Position numbers and translations under genes: made by a program. This document shows, one piece after another, positions 16,890-26,718 of a stretch of DNA of 64,000 bases. Location: contig NZ_CP031413.1 of NCBI RefSeq assembly GCF_003367355.1, positions 1,220,921 through 1,284,920 on the forward strand, given 5' to 3'. This DNA is from Lysobacter sp. TY2-98. GTDB lineage: Bacteria > Pseudomonadota > Gammaproteobacteria > Xanthomonadales > Xanthomonadaceae. The notes under the pieces were generated by a model. That model was not told the origin of the DNA. It saw only the letters and a list, made by a program, of their open reading frames with translations, and did not search any database. Position 1 is the first letter of the stretch, and every line of letters begins with the position of its first letter.

Positions 16890-18161
16890 ATGACCGACCT
16901 CTACACCGACGCGCACGCCGCCGCCCTCGACGCGGCCGATCCGCTGCTCGCCTTCCGCGACGAGTTCCTGATCCCGCGTCACCGCGGCGAGCCGATGGCG
17001 TATTTCGTCGGCAACTCGCTCGGGCTGCAGCCGCGGGGTGCACGCGCGCACGTCGAAACGGTGCTGCGCAAGTGGGAAGAGGACGCCGTCGAAGGCCATT
17101 TCACCGGCGACGCGCAGTGGATGAGCTATCACGAACTCGTGCGCGAATCGCTGGCGCGCCTGGTGGGCGCGAAGCCGCTGGAAGTGGTGGCGATGAACAC
17201 GCTCACCGCCAACCTGCATTTCCTGATGGTGAGCTTCTACCGGCCGACGCGCGAACGCCCGGCCATCCTCATCGAAGCGGGCGCGTTCCCTTCGGATCGA
17301 CACGCGACCGCGTCGCAGATCGCGTTCCACGGGTTCGATCCGGCGACGGACCTCATCGAGGTCGAACCCGATTCGGCCAGCGGCACCATCTCGATGGCGG
17401 CGATCGAGCGCGCGATCAGCGAGAACCGTCATCGACTCGCCCTCGTCCTATGGCCCGGCGTGCAGTACCGCACGGGTCAGGCGTTCGACCTGAAGGCGAT
17501 CGCGAAACTCGCGCACGACGCCGGCGCGAACGTTGGCTTCGATCTCGCGCACGCGGTCGGCAATCTCGACCTCGCGCTGCACGACAGCAATGCCGACTTC
17601 GCCGCGTGGTGTCACTACAAGTACGTGAACTCCGGCCCGGGCGCGGTCGCCGGCGCGTTCGTGCACGAGCGGCATTCGCGTGAAGACCTGCCGCGCTTCG
17701 CCGGCTGGTGGGGTCACGACGCTGGGACCCGCTTCCGCATGGGTCCCGAGTTCATCCCGGCGCCGGGCGCGGACGGCTGGCAGCTCAGCAATCCGCCCAT
17801 CCTGTCGATGGCGCCGCTGCGCGCCTCGCTCGAGCTGTACGACCGCGCCGGCCTGCCCGCGTTGCGCAGCAAATCGCGCTCGCTCACCGGCTATCTCGAG
17901 GCGCTGATCGACGCACGCCTTGCCAACACGCTCGACGTCCTCACCCCGCGTGATCCCGCGCAGCGCGGCTGCCAGCTGTCGCTGCGGGTCCATGGGGGTC
18001 GCGAACGCGGCCGCGCGCTGTTCGAGCATCTGCAGGCGCACGGCGTGCTGGGCGACTGGCGCGAGCCCGACGTCATCCGCATCTCGCCGGCGCCGCTCTA
18101 CAACACGCACGCCGACGTGCTGCGGTTCGTGCGCGAGGTCGAGCGCTGGGCGACGGCCTGA
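16890..18161 (+). CDS. kynU: Kynureninase
   Basis: A PLP enzyme, 423 residues, cleaving kynurenine or 3-hydroxykynurenine to (hydroxy)anthranilate and alanine. The PLP lysine is Lys244 in WCHYKYVNSGPG. Upstream, GFDLAHAVGN carries the PLP-contacting Asp and GNSLGLQP opens the fold. In this gene set the physiological substrate is probably 3-hydroxykynurenine, since the monooxygenase follows and the dioxygenase precedes. No tryptophan 2,3-dioxygenase or formamidase gene is in the window, so the first pathway steps must be encoded elsewhere. Confidence 0.96.
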   Translation: MTDLYTDAHAAALDAADPLLAFRDEFLIPRHRGEPMAYFVGNSLGLQPRGARAHVETVLRKWEEDAVEGHFTGDAQWMSYHELVRESLARLVGAKPLEVVAMNTLTANLHFLMVSFYRPTRERPAILIEAGAFPSDRHATASQIAFHGFDPATDLIEVEPDSASGTISMAAIERAISENRHRLALVLWPGVQYRTGQAFDLKAIAKLAHDAGANVGFDLAHAVGNLDLALHDSNADFAAWCHYKYVNSGPGAVAGAFVHERHSREDLPRFAGWWGHDAGTRFRMGPEFIPAPGADGWQLSNPPILSMAPLRASLELYDRAGLPALRSKSRSLTGYLEALIDARLANTLDVLTPRDPAQRGCQLSLRVHGGRERGRALFEHLQAHGVLGDWREPDVIRISPAPLYNTHADVLRFVREVERWATA

Positions 18162-18205
18162 TCCACGGCACTACACTCGACAACGACCTTCGAACGGATG
18201 CGCCC

Positions 18206-19567
18206 GTGAGCGATACCTCCCGCAGCATCACGATCATCGGCGCCGGCCTGGCCGGCGCGCTGCTCGCCACCCTGCTCGCGCAGCGCGGCTGGAGCGTCGA
18301 CGTCTACGAGAAGCGCAGCGATCCGCGCGTGCGTGGCTATGCGGGCGGCCGCTCGATCAACCTCGCGCTGGCCGAACGTGGTCGTCATGCGTTGCGCCTC
18401 GCCGGTGCAGAAGATGCGGTGATGTCGCACGCGGTGATGATGCGCGGCCGCATGGTGCATTTCGCGGACGGGCGTACGGACCTGCAGCGCTACGGCCGCG
18501 ACGACAGCGAAGTCATCTGGTCGATCCACCGCGGCGAGCTCAACATCAGCCTGCTCGACATCGCCGAAACCGCGGGTGCGCGGCTGCATTTCGACCGCGG
18601 CCTCGTGGCTGCGGATTTCGATCGACACGTGGCAACGTTCGCCGATGCCGGTGGTGGCTTGCTGGATGTCGGATTCGATTCGCTGGTCGGCGCGGATGGC
18701 GCGGGTTCGGCGCTGCGCGTCGCGATGGCGAAACGCGAAGGTCTCGGCGAGCGGACCGAGAACCTCGGCCACGGCTACAAGGAACTCGAGATCCCGCCGG
18801 CGGACGACGGTGGTTTCCGCATCGAGCCCAACGCGCTCCACATCTGGCCGCGCGGCCGCTACATGTGCATCGCGTTGCCCAACGACGAGCGCACGTTCAC
18901 CGTCACGCTCTTTCTGCCAAGCCATGGCGAGCCGAGTTTCGACACCGTGCGCAGCGGTGCGGAAGCCCGCCAATTCTTCGAGCGCGATTTCACCGATGCG
19001 TCGCCGCTGATTCCCAATCTCGAAGCGGATTTCGACGGCCACCCGACCGGCACGCTCGCCACGCTCTATCTCGACCGCTGGCATCTCGGCGGCGATGCCG
19101 TACTCCTCGGCGATGCGGCGCACGCGATGGTGCCGTTCCACGGCCAGGGCATGAATTGCGCATTCGAAGACTGCGTCGCGCTCGCCGAACATCTCGACAA
19201 CGCGCCCGACCGCGCCACCGCATTCGAAGCATTCCAGGCCGAGCGCCTTCCGAACGCTCGCGCGATCCAGCAAATGGCGCTCGAGAACTATCTCGAAATG
19301 CGCGATCGTGTCGACAACGAGGACTTCCTGTTGCAGCGCGCGCTCGAACGCGAGCTGGCCGCGCGTCATCCCGACCGTTTCGTGCCGCGCTATTCGATGG
19401 TCACGTTCATGCGCATGCCGTACGCGACGGCATTAGAACGCGGCCGCGTGCAGCGCGAGCTGCTGGCCGAGGTGACGCGCGGGCATGCCAGCCTCGACAC
19501 GATCGACCGCGCCCTCGCCGATCGCCTCGTCGCCGAGCGCCTGCCGCCGCTCGGGATGCCGGCGTGA
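18206..19567 (+). CDS. kmo: Kynurenine 3-monooxygenase
   Basis: An FAD-dependent aromatic hydroxylase, 453 residues, making 3-hydroxykynurenine from kynurenine with NADPH and O2. The N-terminal FAD motif is GAGLAGALLATLLAQRG. GRSINLALAERGRHAL is a KMO signature and GDAAHAMVPFHGQGMNCAFED is the second FAD-binding motif. The start is GTG. Length matches bacterial KMOs such as that of Pseudomonas fluorescens, and no C-terminal membrane anchor like that of the eukaryotic enzyme is evident. The stop overlaps the next start, that of exonuclease I. Confidence 0.96.
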   Translation: MSDTSRSITIIGAGLAGALLATLLAQRGWSVDVYEKRSDPRVRGYAGGRSINLALAERGRHALRLAGAEDAVMSHAVMMRGRMVHFADGRTDLQRYGRDDSEVIWSIHRGELNISLLDIAETAGARLHFDRGLVAADFDRHVATFADAGGGLLDVGFDSLVGADGAGSALRVAMAKREGLGERTENLGHGYKELEIPPADDGGFRIEPNALHIWPRGRYMCIALPNDERTFTVTLFLPSHGEPSFDTVRSGAEARQFFERDFTDASPLIPNLEADFDGHPTGTLATLYLDRWHLGGDAVLLGDAAHAMVPFHGQGMNCAFEDCVALAEHLDNAPDRATAFEAFQAERLPNARAIQQMALENYLEMRDRVDNEDFLLQRALERELAARHPDRFVPRYSMVTFMRMPYATALERGRVQRELLAEVTRGHASLDTIDRALADRLVAERLPPLGMPA

Positions 19568-21003
19568 CGGCGAGCTTTCTCTTCTACGACCTCGAAACCT
19601 TCGGCGCCTGCGCTCGCCGCAGTCGCATCGCGCAGTTCGCGGGCATCCGCACCGACAGCAAGCTCGAGCAGATCGACGACGAGATCAGCTTCTTCGTGAA
19701 GCCTGCCGACGATCTCTTGCCATCACCGATGGCCGCCGTCATCACCGGCATCACGCCGCAGCATGCGTTCGCGCATGGCGTCAATGAAGCCGAGGCGTTC
19801 GCGCGCATACATGAACAGATGATGCGACCCGGCACCTGCACCGCGGGCTACAACTCGTTGCGGTTCGACGACGAGTTCGTCCGCCATGGGCTGTTCCGTA
19901 ACTTCTACGACCCGTACGAGCGCGAGTGGCGCGGCGGCAACTGCCGGTGGGATCTGCTCGATGTCATGCGCCTCGCCCACGCGTTACGGCCCGATGGCAT
20001 CAATTGGGTGTATCGCGAGGACGGCACGCCGAGCTTCACCCTCGAAGGCCTGTCGGCCGCGAACGGCGTGCGCATCGGCGACGCGCACGAGGCCCTGTCC
20101 GACGTGCGCGCACTGATCGGCCTGAGCCAGCGCCTTCGCGCCGCGCAGCCGCGCCTGTGGGAGTACGCGCTGAAGCTGCGCGACAAGCGCTTCGCCGGCA
20201 GCCTGCTCGACGTCGCCGCGATGACCCCGGTGCTGCACATCTCGCAGCGCTTTCCCGCCAGCCGCCTCTGCGCCGCACCGGTGATCCCGCTGGCAATGCA
20301 TCCACGCATCGGCAATCGCGTGATCGTCTACGACCTGGTGCAGGATCCCGAACCACTGCTGACGCTCGATCCCGCGGCCATTGCCGAACGGCTCTACGTG
20401 CGACAGGACGCGCTGCCTCCGGGCGTCGAACGCGTCGCGCTGAAGGAAGTCCACCTCAATCGGTGCCCTGCGCTGATCGCGTGGAATCATCTGCGCGACG
20501 CCGACATCGAACGTCTGCGCATCGATGTCGACCGCGTCGAACGCCATGCCGAACGCATCCGAGTGAGTGCGGGCGAGATCGCCGAGAAGGTGCGGCGCGT
20601 GTTCGCCGCCACGCTGGATCGTGGCGCGTCCGATCTGGACGCATCGCTCTACGACGGGTTCCTGCCGGACGCAGACCGTCTGCGTTTCTCCGACGTGCGT
20701 GGCACGCCGCCGCAGCATCTGGGTGACACGGACTTCGGTTTGACCGATGCGCGTCTGCCGGAGTTGTTGTTCCGCTATCGCGCGCGCAACTGGCGCGACT
20801 CGCTGCGAGACGACGAACGCGATCGCTGGAACGCGTTCCGTCGCGAACGCCTCGCCGACCTCGCGCGGTCGGAGTACACGTTCGACACCTTCTTCGACGA
20901 GGTCCGCACGCTCCGCGCCGAGCGCGGGGGCGATGTGCGCGTGGCCGGGCTGCTCGACGCGGTCGAAGCCTGGGGCCGCGAACTCCACGCCGAACTCGCC
21001 TGA
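19564..21003 (+). CDS. sbcB: Exodeoxyribonuclease I
   Basis: A 3'-5' single-strand DNA exonuclease of the DnaQ-like superfamily, 479 residues (E. coli 475). The active-site motifs are FLFYDLETFG (DxE, motif I), TAGYNSLRFDDEFVRHG (motif II region) and the downstream HEALSDVRALIGL (motif III). The C-terminal SH3-like and helical parts follow (FPASRLCAAPVIPLAMHP). It starts with GTG inside the kmo stop codon (GTGA), so it is translationally coupled to kynurenine monooxygenase even though its function in DNA repair is unrelated. Confidence 0.94.
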   Translation: MTASFLFYDLETFGACARRSRIAQFAGIRTDSKLEQIDDEISFFVKPADDLLPSPMAAVITGITPQHAFAHGVNEAEAFARIHEQMMRPGTCTAGYNSLRFDDEFVRHGLFRNFYDPYEREWRGGNCRWDLLDVMRLAHALRPDGINWVYREDGTPSFTLEGLSAANGVRIGDAHEALSDVRALIGLSQRLRAAQPRLWEYALKLRDKRFAGSLLDVAAMTPVLHISQRFPASRLCAAPVIPLAMHPRIGNRVIVYDLVQDPEPLLTLDPAAIAERLYVRQDALPPGVERVALKEVHLNRCPALIAWNHLRDADIERLRIDVDRVERHAERIRVSAGEIAEKVRRVFAATLDRGASDLDASLYDGFLPDADRLRFSDVRGTPPQHLGDTDFGLTDARLPELLFRYRARNWRDSLRDDERDRWNAFRRERLADLARSEYTFDTFFDEVRTLRAERGGDVRVAGLLDAVEAWGRELHAELA

Positions 21004-21103
21004 CCGGCGGCCAGGCAGCCTTGATTCGCCGTCGATCCGAACGGAGTGATTCCCGCCGGACGGGCGTGGCACAGTAGCCGCGGGGATCCAACCGGTCGGG
21101 GTC

Positions 21104-24076
21104 ATGACAGGAACGTTGAGGGCGTGCGCCTGCGCGCGTGCCCGCGCCATGTGGCAGGCAGCACTGCACACGTCGGCTCGACGCGTGGTCGCACTGTTGG
21201 CGATCGTCCTGACCCTCGCTGCCCTTCCCGCCTTCGCCGCTCACTCGTTGGCGGACGACTTCGTCGAAGCCTGGACCACGCGCGACGGCCTGCCCCACAG
21301 CACCATCAACGGCATCGGCCAGACCGCCGACGGCTACCTCTGGCTCGCGACATGGGAAGGCATCGCGCGCTACGACGGCCACGAATTCCGCCTGTACCGG
21401 CGCGACGACATCCCCGGCCTGGGCGACGACAGCGTGCGCGCCCTGCACATCGGCCCGCACGGCGACCTCTGGGCCGGCAGTGCGCGCGGCGGCATCGTGC
21501 GCTGGCACGCCGGCCGCTGGGACACGCGTCCCGCCGTCGACGGCCTGATCACCGACCTGCTGGAGGAACCGGGCGGCCGCCTGTGGGTGGCGACGCTGCG
21601 CGGTGGGCTGGTGCGCATCGACGTCGACGGCAAGCGCCTCGTGATCGACCGCAGCCGCGGCCTCCCCAGCGATACGGTCAACGCGCTCGCCCGCGACGCG
21701 AAGGGCCGCATCTGGGCGGCAACGAGTCTGGGCGTCGCGCGTCTCGACGGCGACCGTGCCGTGAAAGCGACCCAGTCCGGCCTGCCGGCCGGCCCGGTCT
21801 TCTCGTTGTTTCCGCTGCCGGACGGCGGCCTGCTGATCGGCACCGAGCACGGAGCGCTCGTGTCCGGGTCGGGAACCGTGCGCCTCCTGCACGCCGACCT
21901 CGCGACGCGCACGGCCACGCGCATCTGGCGCGATCCGGACGGCGTGGTCTGGGTCGGCACCAACAATGCCGGCCTCGCGCGCATCGAGGGCGACCGCATC
22001 GAATGGCTGGACGCGCCGCAGGGCCTGCCGAACAACCGCGTGCTCGCGCTCAGCCGCGACACCGAAGGCAGCCTGTGGGTCGGCACCAACGGCGGCCTGG
22101 TGCGCGTGCGCACCGCGCCCATCCACACCTTCACCCGCCAGCAGGGCCTGGCCGACGACTTCGTCCGCGCCACACTCGTCACCCGCGACGGCCAGCTCTG
22201 GATCGGCAGCGGCCAAGGCCTCGACCGTCTGGATCCCGCCACCGGCGTCATCACCCGAGTCGGCCTCGGCACGCGCTTGGCCGACGTCTCGGTGCTCGCC
22301 CTCGCCGAGGACGCGAACGGCGACGTGCTGGTCGGCACCTTCCACGACGGCCTGCTGCGCCTGCACGCCGGCGCGGTGACCGACGCCGTGACCATGGACG
22401 ACGGTCTGCCCTCCAACGAGGTGCGCGCCGTGCTGGCGGCCCACGACGGCCGAATCTGGATCGGTACCAAACAGGGCGTCGTGGTGCACGACGCCACGTC
22501 GCAGCGGGTCTACGGCGCCCACGACGGCCTGCCCGCCGAGTTCGTGCAGGCGCTGCACGAGGACGCCGATGGCGCGGTGTGGGTCGGCACCAGCGCGGGC
22601 GTGGCGGTCATCCGCGGCGGCCACGCGCGCCCGCTCGACCTGCGTGCCACCGATGCGCAGTACGTCTACGCCTTCGTGCCATCCGCCGATGGCGATGCGC
22701 TGTGGCTGGCGACCGATCGCGGCCTCGTCCGCATTGCGGGCGACGGCACGACACCGCGACGTGTCGCACGTGCCGAAGGCCTGCCATTCGAGAAGATCTT
22801 CGCCGCCGTGCCGGACGCCCAGGGCCGCCTGTGGCTGACCGGCAACGAGGGCATCGCCCGCCTGCGCATGGCCGAGCTGGAGGACGTCGCCACGGGCCGC
22901 CGCCAGCACATCGACGCGCACCTGTTCGGCCGTGCCGACGGCATGGCGTCGGCGCAGGCGAACGGCGGCTCGATGCCCGCCGCCGCGCTCGACGACGCCG
23001 GAAGGCTGTGGGTGGCGACGGCGATCGGCGTCGCCCGTCTGGATCCCGACGCGACCGTGCGCCAGTCGCTGCCGTTGCCGCCGGTGGCCATCGAACGCTT
23101 CGAGGTAGACGGCCGCGAGCGCGATCCGCATGACGCCACCACACTGGTGCCCGGCGACCACCGCATCGTCATCCGCTTCGTCGCGCCGACGCTGATCAAT
23201 GCGCAGCGCGTGCACTACCGCTACATGCTCGACGGGCTGACCTCATCGTGGGTCGACCTCGGCGACGGCCGCGAAGCGCAGTTCACCAACCTCGATCCCG
23301 GCCACTACCGCCTGCGCGTGCAGGCCTGGGTGCCCGGTGAGTCCGCGATGTCGCACGGCGAACTCGACTTCGCCATCGCCTCCTACTGGTGGCAGCGTCC
23401 CCTGGTGTGGGGCCTGATCATCGTGGCCGCGATGCTGCTGCTCGGGCTCGCCTACGGCGCGCGCATCGGCCAGTTGCGCCACACCGAACTCCGCTTGCGC
23501 GCACTCGTCGACGACCGCACGCACGCGCTGCAGGTGCAGACGCGCATCGCCGAACGCCTGGCGCGTACCGATGCGCTCACGCTGTTGTCGAACCGCCGCG
23601 CGCTCGACCAGGCGCTGGAGGACGAGGAGCTCGAACATCTCGCGCAGGGCCATCCCGTCGCGCTGATGCTGGTCGACGTCGACGGCTTCAAACCGATCAA
23701 CGACCTGCACGGCCATGCCGCGGGCGATGTTGCACTGCAGGCGGTCGCCGACGTCATCCGCGCGCAGGCGCGCCAGCACGACATCGCCGCGCGCTGGGGC
23801 GGCGACGAATTCGCGCTGCTGCTGGTCGACTGCACGCTGGAGCAGGCGCTCGCCGGTGCAGAGCGCATCCGCGACGCGGTGGAAGCGATCGACTGCGAAC
23901 CGTTCGCGCCGGGGTTCAATGTCACCGCGAGTGTGGGCGTCGCCTGGAGTCGCGGCCGCGCCCACAGCGCGAGCCTGCGCACCCTCGTGCCACGCGCCGA
24001 CGAGGCGCTGTATCGCGCCAAGCGCGAGGGCCGCAACCGCGTGCGCGCGGCGGTGGAGCCCGAAGCCGCGGGCTGA
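21104..24076 (+). CDS. Beta-propeller sensor diguanylate cyclase (GGDEF)
   Basis: A 990-residue membrane sensor. An N-terminal signal or anchor (about residues 27-46) leads to a long periplasmic stretch of propeller repeats of the W-x-G-T/S type (for example LWVGTNGGLVRV, LWIGSGQGLDRLD), about 12-14 in number. A Y_Y_Y-like domain comes next (about 660-765), then a transmembrane helix (WGLIIVAAMLLLGLAYG), a short coiled linker and a C-terminal GGDEF domain. The active-site GGDEF is intact (899-903) and an RxxD inhibitory site (RQHD, 890-893) lies exactly five residues before it. So the enzyme is predicted to make c-di-GMP and to be feedback inhibited. No histidine kinase module or EAL domain is present. 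The signal sensed is unknown. Confidence 0.93.
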   Translation: MTGTLRACACARARAMWQAALHTSARRVVALLAIVLTLAALPAFAAHSLADDFVEAWTTRDGLPHSTINGIGQTADGYLWLATWEGIARYDGHEFRLYRRDDIPGLGDDSVRALHIGPHGDLWAGSARGGIVRWHAGRWDTRPAVDGLITDLLEEPGGRLWVATLRGGLVRIDVDGKRLVIDRSRGLPSDTVNALARDAKGRIWAATSLGVARLDGDRAVKATQSGLPAGPVFSLFPLPDGGLLIGTEHGALVSGSGTVRLLHADLATRTATRIWRDPDGVVWVGTNNAGLARIEGDRIEWLDAPQGLPNNRVLALSRDTEGSLWVGTNGGLVRVRTAPIHTFTRQQGLADDFVRATLVTRDGQLWIGSGQGLDRLDPATGVITRVGLGTRLADVSVLALAEDANGDVLVGTFHDGLLRLHAGAVTDAVTMDDGLPSNEVRAVLAAHDGRIWIGTKQGVVVHDATSQRVYGAHDGLPAEFVQALHEDADGAVWVGTSAGVAVIRGGHARPLDLRATDAQYVYAFVPSADGDALWLATDRGLVRIAGDGTTPRRVARAEGLPFEKIFAAVPDAQGRLWLTGNEGIARLRMAELEDVATGRRQHIDAHLFGRADGMASAQANGGSMPAAALDDAGRLWVATAIGVARLDPDATVRQSLPLPPVAIERFEVDGRERDPHDATTLVPGDHRIVIRFVAPTLINAQRVHYRYMLDGLTSSWVDLGDGREAQFTNLDPGHYRLRVQAWVPGESAMSHGELDFAIASYWWQRPLVWGLIIVAAMLLLGLAYGARIGQLRHTELRLRALVDDRTHALQVQTRIAERLARTDALTLLSNRRALDQALEDEELEHLAQGHPVALMLVDVDGFKPINDLHGHAAGDVALQAVADVIRAQARQHDIAARWGGDEFALLLVDCTLEQALAGAERIRDAVEAIDCEPFAPGFNVTASVGVAWSRGRAHSASLRTLVPRADEALYRAKREGRNRVRAAVEPEAAG

Positions 24077-24122
24077 GGCGGAACCTCGCGGTCCTCACGC
24101 GCGTTCGCTAGGCTGCGGTCGC

Positions 24123-24683
24123 ATGAAGACCCTCATCGCCCTCATCCTCGCCGCCGTCCTCGCCATCGTGGCCTACGGCGCGGCCGGCCCGTTCCTTACC
24201 GCCCGTTCGATCAGCGACGCCGTGCAGCGCGGCGACATGCGCACGCTGGAACGCGACGTCGACTTTCCGCTGGTGCGGGCAAGCATCCGCGCGCAGCTGG
24301 AGGACTACCTCGCCCGCAAGATGGGCGACCCGTCGACCGACGGCCGCCTCAAAGACCTCGGCCGCCAGGTCACCGCCACGATGACTGGCGGCGTGGTCGA
24401 CGCGCTGGCGACGCCCGCCGGCATCGGCGCCATCCTGCAGGGCCGCAGCGTGATCCGTCGTGCGATGGGCTATCCGGCCGAGCATTCGGGCGAGCCGGGC
24501 GCACAGTTCGATCCGATGCGCGGCGCGAGCTATCACTACGAGTCGATGTCGCGTTTCACCGCCACCGTGCAGAACGCGGACGGCGTGCCGATCGTGTTCG
24601 TGTTCACCCGCGACGGTCTGAAGTGGCGCGTCACCGACGTGCGTCTGCCCGTCGACCAGCTGATCTCGAACCTGACCGGCTAG
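24123..24683 (+). CDS. DUF2939 family protein
   Basis: A 186-residue protein with an N-terminal membrane anchor or signal (MKTLIALILAAVLAIVAYGAAG). It continues with the DUF2939 pattern GPFLTARSISDAVQRGDMRTLERDVDFPLVRASIRAQL and ends in VFTRDGLKWRVTDVRLP. The family is common in gammaproteobacteria and has no established function. The 3' end overlaps the convergent 5'-nucleotidase gene: the two TAG stop codons share two bases around 24680-24683. It lies 46 bp after the cyclase gene on the same strand. Confidence 0.82.
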   Translation: MKTLIALILAAVLAIVAYGAAGPFLTARSISDAVQRGDMRTLERDVDFPLVRASIRAQLEDYLARKMGDPSTDGRLKDLGRQVTATMTGGVVDALATPAGIGAILQGRSVIRRAMGYPAEHSGEPGAQFDPMRGASYHYESMSRFTATVQNADGVPIVFVFTRDGLKWRVTDVRLPVDQLISNLTG

Positions 24684-25609
24684 CGCGGCGTATTCGCAAC
24701 GCCGTGCGGCACGTGTCCGGCGGCGACGTGGTCGCGCGCCGAGACGATGTTGTGTTCTGAATCGTCGAAGAAGATGTCGGCACCGAAGGCTTCGAGGAAC
24801 GGCCCCTTCGCGCGGCCACCGAGAAACAGCGCCTCGTCCAGGCGGATGCCCCACTCGCGCAGCGTGCGGATCACGCGTTCGTGTGCGGGCACGCTGCGGG
24901 CCGTGACAAGCGCGGTGCGGATCGGTGCATCCTCGCCGGTGGGAAACGCCTGCTGAAGGCGATGCAGTGCATCGAGGAAACCCCGGAACGGACCGCCCGA
25001 GAGCGGCTCGCCAGCACGCTGCATCTCATGTTCCGCGAACGCGGCGAGTCCGCCTTCGCGCGACACGCGCTCGCCCTCGTCGTCGAAGATCACCGCGTCG
25101 CCATCGAAGGCGATGCGCAGCTGGTCCGGATAGCGCGCAGCCGCTGACGCAGCCGATCGCGACGTCGACGGCAACAACATCGCCGCGGCGACGCCGGCCT
25201 CGAGCGCTGCACGCACATCCTCGCCGTGCGCCGACAGAAACAGATCCGCATTGAACGGCCGGATGTAGGGATACGGCGGCGCGCCATTGCTGAAGGCGGC
25301 ACGACGGATCGACAGGCCGTGGTGCGCGATGGAATTGAAGATGCGCAGGCCGGTGTCGGCCGAATTGCGCGAGATCAGGATCACTTCGACGCGCGGCGCC
25401 TCCGGCGGCGCACCCTCGTTGAGGCGCAGCAGCTTGCGCACCAGCGGGAACGCGATGCCGGGCGCCAGCACGTCGTTCTCGTGACCGCGCTGGAAACTCG
25501 CGTAGGCCTCGAGGCCTTCGCGTTCGAACAGGTCGTGGCTTTCCTCCAGGTCGAACAGCGTTCGGGAGGAAATGGCAACGATCAGGGGATCGGCATCGCG
25601 GTCGGGCAT
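24680..25609 (-). CDS. Cytosolic 5'-nucleotidase (NT5C1-like family)
   Basis: A 309-residue member of the cytosolic 5'-nucleotidase I-like family (pfam 5-nucleotidase), predicted to dephosphorylate nucleoside monophosphates. Recognisable stretches are LIVAISSRTLFDLEESH, SRNSADTGLRIFNSI, AFDGDAVIFDDEGERV (the DxD-containing active-site loop) and IFFDDSEHNI near the end. The start at 25609 is chosen since the upstream part of the frame is not protein-like and MPDRDADPLIVAISSRTL matches the family. It follows nadK on the same strand with a 192-base spacer. Confidence 0.88.
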   Translation of the reverse strand: MPDRDADPLIVAISSRTLFDLEESHDLFEREGLEAYASFQRGHENDVLAPGIAFPLVRKLLRLNEGAPPEAPRVEVILISRNSADTGLRIFNSIAHHGLSIRRAAFSNGAPPYPYIRPFNADLFLSAHGEDVRAALEAGVAAAMLLPSTSRSAASAAARYPDQLRIAFDGDAVIFDDEGERVSREGGLAAFAEHEMQRAGEPLSGGPFRGFLDALHRLQQAFPTGEDAPIRTALVTARSVPAHERVIRTLREWGIRLDEALFLGGRAKGPFLEAFGADIFFDDSEHNIVSARDHVAAGHVPHGVANTPR

Positions 25610-25801
25610 GCGCCTATTCTGCACGGCTGCGTCGCGGAGGTTCGGATTGAGCCCCCGCGCGTCGTCGCGGCATCGGGTCAGGGCGCCCGTGGCACGCTGC
25701 GGCGGTTGTCGCGGTCGCCCGGGCGCCTGCACATCACCATGCAGGCACGCGCGCCCCCTGCCCGCGACTGATTCACTGCCGCCTAGCGGGCACGGCAACG
25801 C

Positions 25802-26593
25802 TCAGCCGCTGGTGAACTGCTCCGCCAGCATGCGCTCTTCGAGATTGTGCTCCGGGTCGAACAGCAGCGTGACTGTGCGATCGCGCGATTCGCGGATCGT
25901 CACTTCCACCGCGTCGCGCACCTCGTGCGAATCGGCCGTCGCGCTTACCGGTCGCTTCAGCGGATCGAGCACCCTGAACCGCACTTCCGTATCCGCCTTG
26001 AGCACCGCACCGCGCCAGCGACGCGGACGGAACGCGGCGATCGGCGTCAGTGCGATCACGTTGGCACCGAGCGGAAGGATCGGCCCGTGCGCGGAGAAGT
26101 TGTAGGCGGTGCTGCCTGCGGGTGTCGCGACCAGCACGCCGTCGCAAATGAGTTCCTCGAGCCGTGTCTGCCCGTTGAGTTCGATGCTGAGATGCGCGGC
26201 CTGTCGCGTCTGGCGAAGCAGGGAGACCTCGTTGTACGCAAGCGAACCGACGGTGGCGCCGGACTCGCTCTGCACGATCATCTCGAGCGGCCGTAACACC
26301 GCTGGCTCGGCCTTGTGAATGCGCTCGACCAGCGAATCGATGCGCTGGTGGTTCATCAGGAAGCCGACCGTTCCCAGCTTCATGCCGTACACCGGCTTGC
26401 TCAGCGCGGCGTGGCGATGGAGCGTCTGCAGCATGAAGCCGTCGCCGCCCAAGGCGACGAGCACATCCGCTTCGGCCGGCGGCGTATCGCCATGGACCTC
26501 GACCAGCGCGGTGCGCGCGGCCTGGGCTTCGGGGGTCGGCGCGGCGAGAAAGGCCAGCCGGGGGTTCGCTTTCAGGAGCGTGTCGGTCGCCAT
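25802..26593 (-). CDS. nadK: NAD kinase
   Basis: ATP-NAD kinase, 263 residues, making NADP from NAD. The diagnostic GGDG (residues 49-52, in [17 protein letters not shown]) is followed by [17 protein letters not shown] and the second motif [22 protein letters not shown]. The start at 26593 is chosen because the extra upstream codons lack family similarity. The protein is a little shorter than the E. coli enzyme (292 residues), as in Xanthomonas-type and alphaproteobacterial NAD kinases. Together with the kynurenine genes it places two parts of NAD(P) supply within 15 kb. Confidence 0.95.
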   Translation of the reverse strand: MATDTLLKANPRLAFLAAPTPEAQAARTALVEVHGDTPPAEADVLVALGGDGFMLQTLHRHAALSKPVYGMKLGTVGFLMNHQRIDSLVERIHKAEPAVLRPLEMIVQSESGATVGSLAYNEVSLLRQTRQAAHLSIELNGQTRLEELICDGVLVATPAGSTAYNFSAHGPILPLGANVIALTPIAAFRPRRWRGAVLKADTEVRFRVLDPLKRPVSATADSHEVRDAVEVTIRESRDRTVTLLFDPEHNLEERMLAEQFTSG

Positions 26594-26646
26594 GGCCGCA
26601 GCATAGCGGCTCGACCGTGCAGGCGTGCGACACGGGCGCTTGCACA

Positions 26647-26677
26647 AACGAAAAGCCCGCCGCAGATGCGGCGGGCT
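26647..26677 (-). terminator. Rho-independent terminator of the glutamate dehydrogenase gene
   Basis: On the minus strand a 10-bp stem (AGCCCGCCGC with GCGGCGGGCT, loop of 4) is followed by TTTTCGTTTG. It begins about 40 bases past the gdh stop and separates that gene from nadK. Confidence 0.85.
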
Positions 26678-26718
26678 CCGTAGTCAGCGCGGTGCGGCGA
26701 ACCGCATCGGCGCTGCGC

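Noticed and set aside
20456..23215. A 919-codon open frame on the minus strand
   Set aside because: Antisense to sbcB and the cyclase gene, low-complexity composition and no recognisable motif; the sense frames carry clear domains.
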